Shown: piece after piece, positions 16,246 through 23,409 of the stretch | Layout: each line of letters opens with the position of its first letter | Numbering within the stretch: position 1 is the stretch's first letter | Notes under the pieces: model-generated | What the model saw: only the letters and a program-made list of their open reading frames with translations | What the model was told of the DNA's origin: nothing | The model's database searches: none | From: Streptomyces polyasparticus | GTDB taxonomy: Bacteria; Actinomycetota; Actinomycetes; Streptomycetales; Streptomycetaceae | Assembly: GCF_014493765.1 (NCBI RefSeq) | Contig: NZ_JACTVJ010000001.1 | Coordinates: 415,993 to 479,992, forward strand | Reading direction: 5' to 3' | Length of the DNA: 64,000 nt | Program-made: the position numbers and the translations under genes

Positions 16246-17145
16246 TCACCGGAACCCCTTGGGCAGCTTCCCGGCCCGGTTGAGATTGATCAGGGGCCCG
16301 AGCAGATCGCCGTGCTCCTGGAGCCGCGGCGCGATGTCGTTCGCCAGGAACACCAGGTCATCGGGGTGCCCACAGGCCTCGACCTCGTCCCAGGTGACGG
16401 GCGCCGACACCGTCGGCAGCGGCCGCGCCCGCAACGTATAGGGAGCCGCGGTCGTCTTCGCCGCCGCGTTCTGGCTGTAGTCGACGAACACCTTCCCGGG
16501 CCGCAGCGCCCTGGTCATCCGGTGCAGCGCCAGCCCCGGCAGCTCATGCTCGGCCTCGACGGCCAGCTCCTTCGCGTACGCGGAGACCTTCTCGGACGGC
16601 GTCGGCTGCAGCGGTACGAGCACATGCAGGCCCTTCGAGCCCGAGGTCTTCGCGTATACGTGCAGCCCGTCGGCCTCGAGCCGCTCCCGCAGCCAGAGCG
16701 CCACCTCGCAGCACTCGACGATGGTCGCCGGCTCCCCGGGGTCGAGGTCGAACACCATCCGGTCCGCCTGGCCCGGCGCATCGGCCTGCCACTGCGGCGT
16801 ATGGAACTCGGTCACCAGATTCGCGGCCCACATCAGAGTCGCCAGATCCTGTACGACGACCTGTTTGGCGGTACGCCCCTCGCTGCGCCGGGGCACCTCG
16901 GCCGTGCGCACCCACGCGGGTGTGCCCGGCGGCACGTTCTTGGCGAAGAACCGCTGGCCATCGGGCCCGTCCGGAAACCGCAGAAAGGAAACCGGCCGGT
17001 TGTACAGATGCGCGAGCAGCGAACCGGCCGTCACGGCGTAGTAGTGCAGCACCTCGCCCTTGGTGAAGCCGTGGGCGGGATAGAGCACCTTCTCCAGATT
17101 CGAGAGCGCGAGGCGCCGCCCCTCCACCTCTGTGATCGGCGTCAT
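16246..17145 (-). CDS. LigD-type primase-polymerase (NHEJ polymerase domain)
   Basis: A 299-residue archaeo-eukaryotic primase-superfamily enzyme of LigD polymerase type. It has the metal-binding pair in VFDLDPGEP, the nucleotide-contact motif KTSGSKGLHVLVPL, and a third acidic residue in KVFVDYSQN, with RPLPTVSAPVTWDEV closing the domain. It adds nucleotides, often ribonucleotides, at broken ends during repair. ATG 17145 has no strong ribosome site. The gene is divergent from Ku and co-directional with the ligase. Confidence 0.9.
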   Translation of the reverse strand: MTPITEVEGRRLALSNLEKVLYPAHGFTKGEVLHYYAVTAGSLLAHLYNRPVSFLRFPDGPDGQRFFAKNVPPGTPAWVRTAEVPRRSEGRTAKQVVVQDLATLMWAANLVTEFHTPQWQADAPGQADRMVFDLDPGEPATIVECCEVALWLRERLEADGLHVYAKTSGSKGLHVLVPLQPTPSEKVSAYAKELAVEAEHELPGLALHRMTRALRPGKVFVDYSQNAAAKTTAAPYTLRARPLPTVSAPVTWDEVEACGHPDDLVFLANDIAPRLQEHGDLLGPLINLNRAGKLPKGFR

Positions 17146-17196
17146 ACGATGAGAATCCCACGTAAGACGCTCATCACCTCTCTTAAGGGGCGAAAC

Positions 17197-18339
17197 GTGC
17201 GATCCATATGGAACGGTGCCATCTCCTTCGGCCTGGTCAGCATCCCGATCAAGCTCGTCAACGCCACCGAGAACCACAACGTCTCCTTCCGCCAGATCCA
17301 CACCGCCGACGGCGGCCGGATCCGCTACCGCAAGGTGTGCGAGCTGGAGGAGAAGGAGGTCACGGCCCAGGAGATCGGCAAGGGGTACGAGGACGCCGAC
17401 GGCTCGATCATCCCGATCACGGACGAGGACCTGGCGTCGCTGCCGATCCCGACCGCCAAGACCATAGAGATCGTCGCCTTCGTCCCCGCCGAACGGATCG
17501 ACCCGCTCCAGATGGACACGGCGTACTACCTGGCGGCGAACGGAGTCCCGGCCGCCAAGCCGTACACCCTGCTCAGAGAGGCTCTGAAGCGCAGCCAGAA
17601 GGTGGCGATCGCCAAGTTCGCGCTCAGGGGCCGCGAGCGCCTGGGCATGCTGCGTGTGGTCGACAACGCGATCGCGATGCACGGACTGCTGTGGCCCGAC
17701 GAGATCCGCGCAGCGGACGAGGTCGCCCCCGACACCCACGTCACGGTCCGCGACGCCGAGCTGGACCTCGCGGACGCCCTGATGGAGACGCTCGGCGAGG
17801 TCGACATCGAGACCCTGCACGACGACTACCGCATCGCTGTCGAGGAGATGATCGCCGCGAAGACCGGCGGCGGTGCCGTGGCCCAGGCCCCGGCCGAGCC
17901 CGCGGGCGGCGGCAAGGTGATCGACCTGATGGCGGCCCTGGAGAGCAGCGTGCGCGCGGCGCAGGCGGCGCGGGGCGAGGGCGCCGACGAGGCTTCGGAG
18001 GAGGGCGAGGTGGCCGAGGTCACGCCGCTGAAGTCCCGTAAGACTGCTGCTCGTAAAACCGAATCCTCCAAGACCGCTTCGTCCAGGGCCGCTTCGTCCA
18101 GGGCTGCTTCCACCAAGACCGATTCCTCGAAGACCGCTTCTTCCAAGAGGGCACCGTCCAGGAGCGCGCCGGCCGCCCCGAAGGCCGTCGGCGGGAAGAA
18201 GTCGACGGCGGGAGCGGCGAAGAAGGCGGCGTCGGGCACCACCGCGAAGAAGACGGCCAAGACGACCGGGGCGAAGAAGTCGAGCGCCAAGACGGCGGCG
18301 GCGAAGAAGACGACCGCGCGTAAGCGGGCATCGGCTTAG
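17197..18339 (+). CDS. ku: Ku protein with basic repeat tail
   Basis: A 380-residue Ku homologue, started at GTG 17197 with AAGGGG six bases upstream; the protein begins MRSIWNGAISFGLVSIPIKL, the typical bacterial Ku opening. The Ku core occupies about residues 1-255. It is followed by an acidic linker and an about 110-residue tail of Lys/Ser/Ala repeats (KTASSRAASS type, then AAKKTTAKKxxAK type). Such lysine-rich tails bind DNA and help Ku slide inward. It works with the adjacent ligase and polymerase in double-strand break repair. Confidence 0.92.
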   Translation: MRSIWNGAISFGLVSIPIKLVNATENHNVSFRQIHTADGGRIRYRKVCELEEKEVTAQEIGKGYEDADGSIIPITDEDLASLPIPTAKTIEIVAFVPAERIDPLQMDTAYYLAANGVPAAKPYTLLREALKRSQKVAIAKFALRGRERLGMLRVVDNAIAMHGLLWPDEIRAADEVAPDTHVTVRDAELDLADALMETLGEVDIETLHDDYRIAVEEMIAAKTGGGAVAQAPAEPAGGGKVIDLMAALESSVRAAQAARGEGADEASEEGEVAEVTPLKSRKTAARKTESSKTASSRAASSRAASTKTDSSKTASSKRAPSRSAPAAPKAVGGKKSTAGAAKKAASGTTAKKTAKTTGAKKSSAKTAAAKKTTARKRASA

Positions 18340-18400
18340 CCGCCGCATAGGGGCTGGTTGCTGTTGGGCTGACCCGGGCCGTTGGCGTTCGGCCGGCCGT

Positions 18401-18452
18401 TTGGCTTGGGCCGGGGCAATCCCTTCTTGGCTTGGGCCGGGGCTATCCCTTC
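18401..18452. repeat. 26-bp tandem duplication at a gene 3' end
   Basis: TTGGCTTGGGCCGGGGCAAT (first 20 bases of unit 1) recurs: units 18401-18426 and 18427-18452 differ at one base. The second unit covers the last codons and stop of the methyltransferase gene, so the duplication copied that gene end into the spacer. Confidence 0.85.
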
Positions 18453-19261
18453 GCGGTGGTCACCGCGAACAGCCCCACGGTCTCCATCGCACTCTCCACC
18501 TCGCCGAACCCCGCGGCGCGCGCCCACTCCTCGGCCCGCTCCACGCTCCGGCACTCCATCTCCCACAACTTCCCCTCCCGATTGGGCAGTACGTGGGCGA
18601 TGAAGTCGAGCTGCGGATGCCGTGTCTGCGTGGTGAACACCATCGTGCCGCCGGGCGCGAGCAGGCCCCGCAGCCGTTCCATCGACGCGCGGATGACCTC
18701 CTCGTCGAGCAGCAGCTCGTAGAGCCCGGACACGACGATCACATCCGGCGCACCCGACGACGGCGGCTTGGGATCCAGCGCGTCGCCCACCTCGTAGGTG
18801 ATGGCATCGGCGCCCAACCCCTTTGCCTGAGCCAGCAGTTCACCCTGCCGCAGCCCGGCTTCCGACAGATCCCGGCACTCGACCCGCACCCGGCCCTCGG
18901 GGTGCCCGGCGATCAGCTGCTGCAGATAGCGCCCGGGCCCGCCGGCCACATCGAGCACGAAGACATTGCGGCCCCGCCGGTGGATCTCCTCGTCCAGCGT
19001 CGCGAGCAGCAGCGCCCGGCGCGCCCGAATGGCCCGCCATCCGACGGCGTTGAGGAAGACCCGGTCGATGAGGACCCCGATCCCCGCCGCCCCGTGCGCT
19101 TTGTCGACATAGACGTAATCAAGCATGGTCCCGCTGTCGAACCCGTACCGATAGCCGATCCGGACACCCTTGCTGAGCCGTCCGGCACTCTTCAACAGGG
19201 CCCTCATCGAAGCCCACTTGACCCGGCCGAGCGGACCGGGACGCGTCACGTGTGAAGTCAT
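18443..19261 (-). CDS. Class I SAM-dependent methyltransferase family protein
   Basis: A 272-residue protein with a Rossmann-type SAM site, FVLDVAGGPGRYLQQL, then an acidic loop VECRDLSE and a downstream VIVVSGLYELLLDEE. The N-terminal about 80 residues form an extra helical cap. The family is found widely in actinobacteria; the substrate is unknown. ATG 19261 is annotated although GGAGG is only one base before it; GTG 19282 and GTG 19228 are in-frame alternatives, and GTG 19249 is further from the ribosome site. It stands alone between Ku and the receiver gene. Confidence 0.7.
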   Translation of the reverse strand: MTSHVTRPGPLGRVKWASMRALLKSAGRLSKGVRIGYRYGFDSGTMLDYVYVDKAHGAAGIGVLIDRVFLNAVGWRAIRARRALLLATLDEEIHRRGRNVFVLDVAGGPGRYLQQLIAGHPEGRVRVECRDLSEAGLRQGELLAQAKGLGADAITYEVGDALDPKPPSSGAPDVIVVSGLYELLLDEEVIRASMERLRGLLAPGGTMVFTTQTRHPQLDFIAHVLPNREGKLWEMECRSVERAEEWARAAGFGEVESAMETVGLFAVTTAKG

Positions 19262-19441
19262 ACCTCCACGTTCGCGCCGCACTCCGACCCCGGATATCCG
19301 TACGGCTACTCGTCTACGGCTGGGTAACCCTGCGGATACCTCCCCGAACGAAACCTCAGCGGCGCCGGCGTGCGGGGGAGAGTGGCGTGCGCCCCCGTCT
19401 TGGGGCCGAGAGCCGCACGAGCGGAGAGTCGGGCGTGCGCC

Positions 19442-20044
19442 TCAGCGCCGCCCGCGCCCGGCACGCTCCTTGGGCTTGTCCTGAACCACAGCAGAGTCGA
19501 CGGCAGCAGAGGCATCCACAGAGGCCCCGGCCCCGGACCCGACCCCGGATCCAGAAATAGACGCAGCCCCGGACGCAGTCCCTACCCCGGACCCGACCCC
19601 GGATCCAGAAACAGACGCAGCCCCGGACGCAGCCCCGGACGTGGCCCCGGACGTAGTCCCTGACCCGCGACCTTGCTCGACCAGCCGCCTCACCAGAGCC
19701 ACCAGCTCCGAGGGCTCGAAGGGCTTGGCGAGAAAGGCATCCACCCCGACCTCGAGCCCGCTCTCCACCTCGTACTGAGTACAGGCACTCACGATGACGA
19801 GCGGCAGCTCACGCGTCCCGGGATCGTTCCGCAGCCGCGCAGCGGTCCGCAGCCCGTCGAGACGAGGCATGACCACATCAAGCGTGACGGCATCGGGCCT
19901 CACCTGCTCCACGATGTCCAGCGCCTCGGCACCATCGGCCGCGGTCACGACCTCGAAGCCCTCCAGCTCGAGGTTGACCCTGATCAACTGCCGGATCACC
20001 TTGTTGTCGTCCACAACAAGCACCCGGCCGGACGCCCCTGGCAC
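19442..20044 (-). CDS. Single-domain response regulator with repeat tail
   Basis: A 200-residue protein. Residues 7-125 are a receiver domain with the acidic pair VVDDN, the phosphorylated Asp in TLDVVMPRLDG, and Lys in LAKPFEP. No DNA-binding domain follows. The last about 70 residues are Gly/Ser/Ala/Val-rich and contain an 18-residue unit repeated twice (GAASVSGSGVGSGVGTAS type), ending in a basic segment. It may signal by protein contact. No kinase is adjacent. GTG 20044 has no clear ribosome site, so the start is uncertain. Confidence 0.78.
   Translation of the reverse strand: MPGASGRVLVVDDNKVIRQLIRVNLELEGFEVVTAADGAEALDIVEQVRPDAVTLDVVMPRLDGLRTAARLRNDPGTRELPLVIVSACTQYEVESGLEVGVDAFLAKPFEPSELVALVRRLVEQGRGSGTTSGATSGAASGAASVSGSGVGSGVGTASGAASISGSGVGSGAGASVDASAAVDSAVVQDKPKERAGRGRR
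19531..19636. repeat. 2 x 54 bp in-frame repeat in the receiver gene
   Basis: The unit at 19531-19584 recurs from 19585 with few changes; 54 bp equals 18 codons, so tail length can vary without a frameshift. Confidence 0.85.
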
Positions 20045-20148
20045 AAATTCGAGGGTAGGTCCGCCCCGCCCACCGCGTCCGGCTTTTCGCCACTTCCACT
20101 CGCGGGACGCTTGCCCGACACGGGACTACGCGCGCTATACGCGCAGGC

Positions 20149-20253
20149 CGTATGGCTTCCTGCGCGGGCCGCACGGCTTCCTGCCCGCGCCGTACGGGTT
20201 CCCGCGCACGCTGCATGGCTTCCCGATCACGCCGCATGGTCTCCCGCCCACGC
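20149..20253. repeat. 5 x 21 bp tandem repeat
   Basis: Units 20149-20169, 20170-20190, 20191-20211, 20212-20232 and 20233-20253 follow the pattern CGYAYGGCTTCCNGCNCACGC with scattered changes. The period equals seven codons and two helical turns. Confidence 0.85.
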
Positions 20254-20279
20254 CCCGCCCCACTGTCCGCCCGGCGGCC

Positions 20280-20331
20280 CTTGCCCTGCTCAACACCGGG
20301 CGGTCCTTGCCCTACTCAACATCGGGCGGTC
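20280..20331. repeat. 2 x 26 bp tandem repeat
   Basis: CTTGCCCTGCTCAACACCGG at 20280 recurs at 20306 with two substitutions; the units are 20280-20305 and 20306-20331. Confidence 0.85.
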
Positions 20332-20390
20332 CCACGCCTGAGGCAACCCACCCACATCCGGGGTGCCTCGGCTTACCGCTCACCGTTCTC

Positions 20391-20480
20391 CTGTGGCTGT
20401 GGCTGTGGCTGTGGCTGTGGCTGTGGCTGTGGCTGTGGCTGTGGCCGTGGCCGTGCCTGTGCGCGTGCCCGTGCCCGTGC
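20391..20480. repeat. Hexanucleotide tract (CTGTGG)9 plus degenerate units
   Basis: Nine exact CTGTGG units (20391-20444) are followed by about six decayed units (CCGTGG, CCGTGC, CTGTGC and so on). Long exact microsatellites are unusual in high-GC actinobacteria. Confidence 0.9.
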
Positions 20481-20594
20481 GGTGTCGGTTCCGGGGGCGG
20501 GGCGGGGCGGGGCGGTGTCGGTTCCGAGGGCGAGGGCGTGGATTGGGAGTTGGGGGGGGTGTGGTTGTGGTTGAGGTTGGGGCGAAGGGACGCG

Positions 20595-20743
20595 GCCGGC
20601 CCCGCGCCCGCAGGGGAGACGGGAAGAACAGACGATCGAAGCGGCCATCGCCGACGCCGCCCCGCGCCCGCGGGGAAGACGGTCCGCGAAAGGGACGCCG
20701 AAGGCAACGGCGCACGCCGCCCCACGCCCGCGGCAAGCGACCC
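20595..20743 (+). repeat. Three-unit CRISPR-like repeat (type I-E-like palindrome), degenerate
   Basis: Three units at 20595-20624, 20655-20683 and 20715-20743 have CCCCGC starts at 20600, 20660 and 20720, a 60-base period. The middle unit has CCCCGC-GCCC-GCGGGG with 5 bases before and AAGACGGT after, the same layout as type I-E CRISPR repeats. The first has one inserted A and the third has lost much of the palindrome. The 30-31 base intervals differ from each other. No cas genes are in the window. It is more likely a relic or a look-alike than a working array. Confidence 0.35.
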
Positions 20744-20938
20744 CCACCTGCACGAACCCGGCCCGCCGACCACCACACCACTACCCACGAAGCCCGGGCA
20801 AGCCGAGCACAGAGCCCAAGAACCCTGGGCACGGAGCACCAGAACCCCAGCCCACCCCTCACCCGAAAATCAGGTTCCGGTGCACCCCCGGTGAGCTGGT
20901 AGGGTTCTACCCGTCACCGCTCAAGCAGCGCCTGACAC

Positions 20939-21010
20939 GCCCCCGTAGCTCAGGGGATAGAGCAACGGCCTCCGGAGCCGTGTGCGCAGGTTCGAATCCT
21001 GCCGGGGGCA
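20939..21010 (+). tRNA. tRNA-Arg (anticodon CCG)
   Basis: A 72-base cloverleaf. Acceptor GCCCCCG (20939-20945) pairs with CGGGGGC (21003-21009) with discriminator A. The anticodon stem ACGGC/GCCGT holds the loop CTCCGGA, anticodon CCG, reading CGG. The T arm is GCAGG-TTCGAAT-CCTGC. CCA is not encoded. A decayed integrated element begins directly at its 3' side, so it is a likely insertion site. Confidence 0.97.
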
Positions 21011-22137
21011 CCCACAACATGGGAACGGGTCTGACCGATATGTCGGGAAGATCCGACCCGGGTGCCATGATCGGGTACCAGCACTTCGGTGCGGGTACCC
21101 GATTTTTTGTTCCATCGTTCCAGCTCACGGGTGACGCGGGCCAGATCGTCAATCAGCGGCTTGGGCAGTGTCACCTGCAGCGCCAGCTCTTTTCGGGGCC
21201 GGCTGTAGCGGGCTTCCAGGGCGAATGCGGCGTAGAGCCGCCGCTGGATCTCCTCAGGGACGGTCGCTAGATCCATGGACATCCGGGGGAGCGCTTCGAG
21301 CAGGGCGGTGTCGGGCCTGCACACGGGAGTGTTCTTGGGAGTCGTCAGCCCTGCCAGCTGGTCAGCGAGGGCCTTGGTCTGTGCCCCGAGCTTGGCGTGC
21401 TCGCGGCGGATGGCATCTCGGAACACCTTCTCCTGCGCGGGGTCGATTCCGTCTGGCGCCCCTTCGGCGAGGCTCTGGATCAATCGGCTCTGCCGCTCTC
21501 CGATGGCCTCGATGGCTTGCTGCAGCGCTGTGCGCTCGCGTAGCGCTGCCTCGCTTCGGTTGTCCGTGGGCCCCGCCCTCAGCGCCGCGTCGAGATGGAC
21601 CTTGCGGTCGGGGCCGAAGACGAAGGTGGTGAAGAAGCTGGAGATCGCGGCTACGAGGATTTCTTCCCGGATCCACAGACTCTTAGGGTGTGTGGGGAAC
21701 CAGGCCTGGTCGAGGTGCTCTTTGGGATCCGGCTGGCAGGCGTAGTACGGGATGTCATGGCGGGTCTTGCCGAACATCCGGCGGTTGCAGAGGTCACACC
21801 AGACGTAGGAGCGCAGGACGTAGGTCCGAAGCGTGTCGGGGTGGGAGTTGGGCCCGTCGTTCGTACGTGAGCCTCGGCGTTTGTAGGACATCGTGGAGAC
21901 GGTGTCGAAGAGCTCTTTGGTAATCAGGGGCTCGTGGGTGGGGTGTGCCGACCACACCCAGTCCTTCGGGTCGTTGTTGCGGCCGCCCTTCTTCGTCGCG
22001 CGGCGGTTCCACACCTGGTAACCGGTGTACTTCGGGTTGCGCAGGATCTCGCGGATAGCGGAACCGCTCCACCGGCCAAGCCGGGCGCCGGGGCGTGTCG
22101 GCTCGGGTGGCGGGTTGGCGAGCTCGTCCAGCGATAG
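20950..22137 (-). pseudogene. Large serine recombinase remnant lacking the catalytic domain
   Basis: The frame encodes the C-terminal parts of a large serine recombinase: the recombinase domain starting RWSGSAIREILRNPKYTGYQ, a zinc ribbon (WCDLCNRRMFGK ... YYAC), a coiled-coil segment around residues 230-300, and a tail. The N-terminal resolvase domain with the catalytic Ser is missing; upstream sequence loses all similarity near 22140. The C-terminus runs antisense through the tRNA-Arg gene and stops inside it, showing that the element joined the tRNA at this point. The product cannot recombine DNA by itself. Confidence 0.85.
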
Positions 22138-22171
22138 ACGACATCGTCGTGGGGGCGGGGCGGTGTGAACG

Positions 22172-22336
22172 TCATCGGACACCCCCGCTCGGCAGCGCCC
22201 GGCCCTGGCCGTTACGCCGGTGGAGCCCGGGGCCTGGCCGGGCGCACAGACGGATTTCACCCGGCGTGAGGGGGAAACCGCCGAGAAGTACAGCCATCAG
22301 CAGCACGGCGACGGACAGCGCGAGAGTCGGCAGCAT
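22172..22336 (-). CDS. Possible 54-residue small membrane protein
   Basis: ATG 22336 is preceded by GGAGG at five bases. The peptide begins MLPTLALSVAVLLMAVLLGG, a clear hydrophobic helix, then becomes Arg/Gly-rich and continues into the junction with the recombinase remnant. It may be the truncated 5' end of a longer membrane protein lost when the element decayed. The rest of 22140-22521 shows no supported gene. Confidence 0.3.
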   Translation of the reverse strand: MLPTLALSVAVLLMAVLLGGFPLTPGEIRLCARPGPGLHRRNGQGRALPSGGVR

Positions 22337-22521
22337 GCCGGCCTCCAAGTGATCGCTTCGGCAACGACGCGACCACCACACCGTCGGCTCGGTGAAGAGC
22401 GGAAGTAGCTGATCGCAATTGGTCGTCAATGCCCACGACGACAGCGAGCGCGATACGAAGAAGCCCGTGTATGCCCGACTCTGCTGGAACCGGCGGATCG
22501 CTCGCAGGCTGGAGAAGCCAA

Positions 22522-23397
22522 TCAGGCGTCGACTTCGCCGGCCCACTTGAACTGGAGGAGTGCCGTCGGCAGGTAATCGGATTCGACGGTGATGGGGAAG
22601 TCGTTGTCGTATGCCATGCAGACAATGGCGAGCGGGGCCAGCGCGACCAGGCCATCGGCGTCTGAAGACCGGGCCTCGTCTGCGGACCAGTACTGCTTAT
22701 GCCAGTTCAGGAACTCCGCGAGCGAGGAATTGAACTGCTCTGTCTCGCCACGGTTGTAGAGCTGGAAGAGTTCCAAGACGGGGTAATGAATTTTGAGGAG
22801 CGACTCTTTATCCGGGTGCTGCGCGACATCCGGACTCACGCCCTTGATCGCTTCGGTCAGCGTCCGCCACATCTCGTCGCCTCGCCTGTGCCAGTAGTGC
22901 TGCAGTGCTTCAGCCCAGGCGTAGGTGTATTCGTCGAACACCGCTCCTTCGCCGGATTCACGAAGGAACGAGATCGGCACGCTCATCAGCCGGTCCAGGC
23001 GATCGTCCTCCCGGCAGATCGTCGCCAGATACACCGCCGTAAGCCAGTTGCCCACATGGGTATAGGAAGTTGGACCAGTCGCAGGAAGCTCCGTGACCTT
23101 GCCGCCGATACCGATACGCGCCAAGACGGTGGCATCTGTAGTGGTGGCGGCGTCGAAGAGCGCCGAACCGACCTGCATGGCAGTGATCCATGCTTCCCAG
23201 GTCTCGAGCTCTTCAGTCCGCGGGGCATAGGCGCAGCACGACATGGCCTCGTGCACAGTGACACTGAGCGCCCGCGACCGGGCCATGTCGGAACTCGCAA
23301 GCCGATCAAGCACCCGGCGGACGCTCGCCCTGAGCGAATCCATGTCCGCCCGGGTCGCATCGACTGGGAAGTCATGGCGGGGGATGCGCACGACCAC
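22522..23397 (-). CDS. Imm49-family immunity protein
   Basis: A 291-residue soluble, mostly helical protein that I recognise as the Imm49 family of polymorphic-toxin immunity proteins, which protect the producer and its kin by binding a cognate toxin domain. Recognisable segments include VHEAMSCCAYAPRTEELETW, HVGNWLTAVYLATICRED and WAGEVDA at the end. GTG 23397 lies 12 bases after the toxin stop with GAGGAG seven bases upstream, so toxin and immunity genes form one operon. It seems intact although its toxin has lost the 5' end. Confidence 0.75.
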   Translation of the reverse strand: MVVRIPRHDFPVDATRADMDSLRASVRRVLDRLASSDMARSRALSVTVHEAMSCCAYAPRTEELETWEAWITAMQVGSALFDAATTTDATVLARIGIGGKVTELPATGPTSYTHVGNWLTAVYLATICREDDRLDRLMSVPISFLRESGEGAVFDEYTYAWAEALQHYWHRRGDEMWRTLTEAIKGVSPDVAQHPDKESLLKIHYPVLELFQLYNRGETEQFNSSLAEFLNWHKQYWSADEARSSDADGLVALAPLAIVCMAYDNDFPITVESDYLPTALLQFKWAGEVDA

Positions 23398-23409
23398 TGA
23401 CTAGCTCCT

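Larger units (their letters stand above)
20045..20938. other. Gene-poor repeat cluster upstream of tRNA-Arg
   Basis: I see no convincing gene in these 894 bases. They hold four separate tandem-repeat families: 5 x 21 bp at 20149, 2 x 26 bp at 20280, a hexamer tract at 20391 and a 3-unit 60-bp-period repeat at 20595. Both strands have open frames through the repeats, but these have repeat-driven composition and no ribosome sites. Confidence 0.6.

Noticed and set aside
20595-20743. A working CRISPR array
   Set aside because: Only three units, two of them decayed, and no cas genes in 64 kb; kept only as a possible relic.
20312-20839. Minus-strand frame with a His-Ser/His-Gly repeat that looks metal-binding
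   Set aside because: The His repeat is only a translation of the CTGTGG microsatellite; no start signal or other domain supports a gene.
19794-20894. Plus-strand frame with PYGFLRG-type heptads
   Set aside because: The heptads come from the 21-bp repeat, and the frame runs through antisense receiver sequence without a ribosome site.
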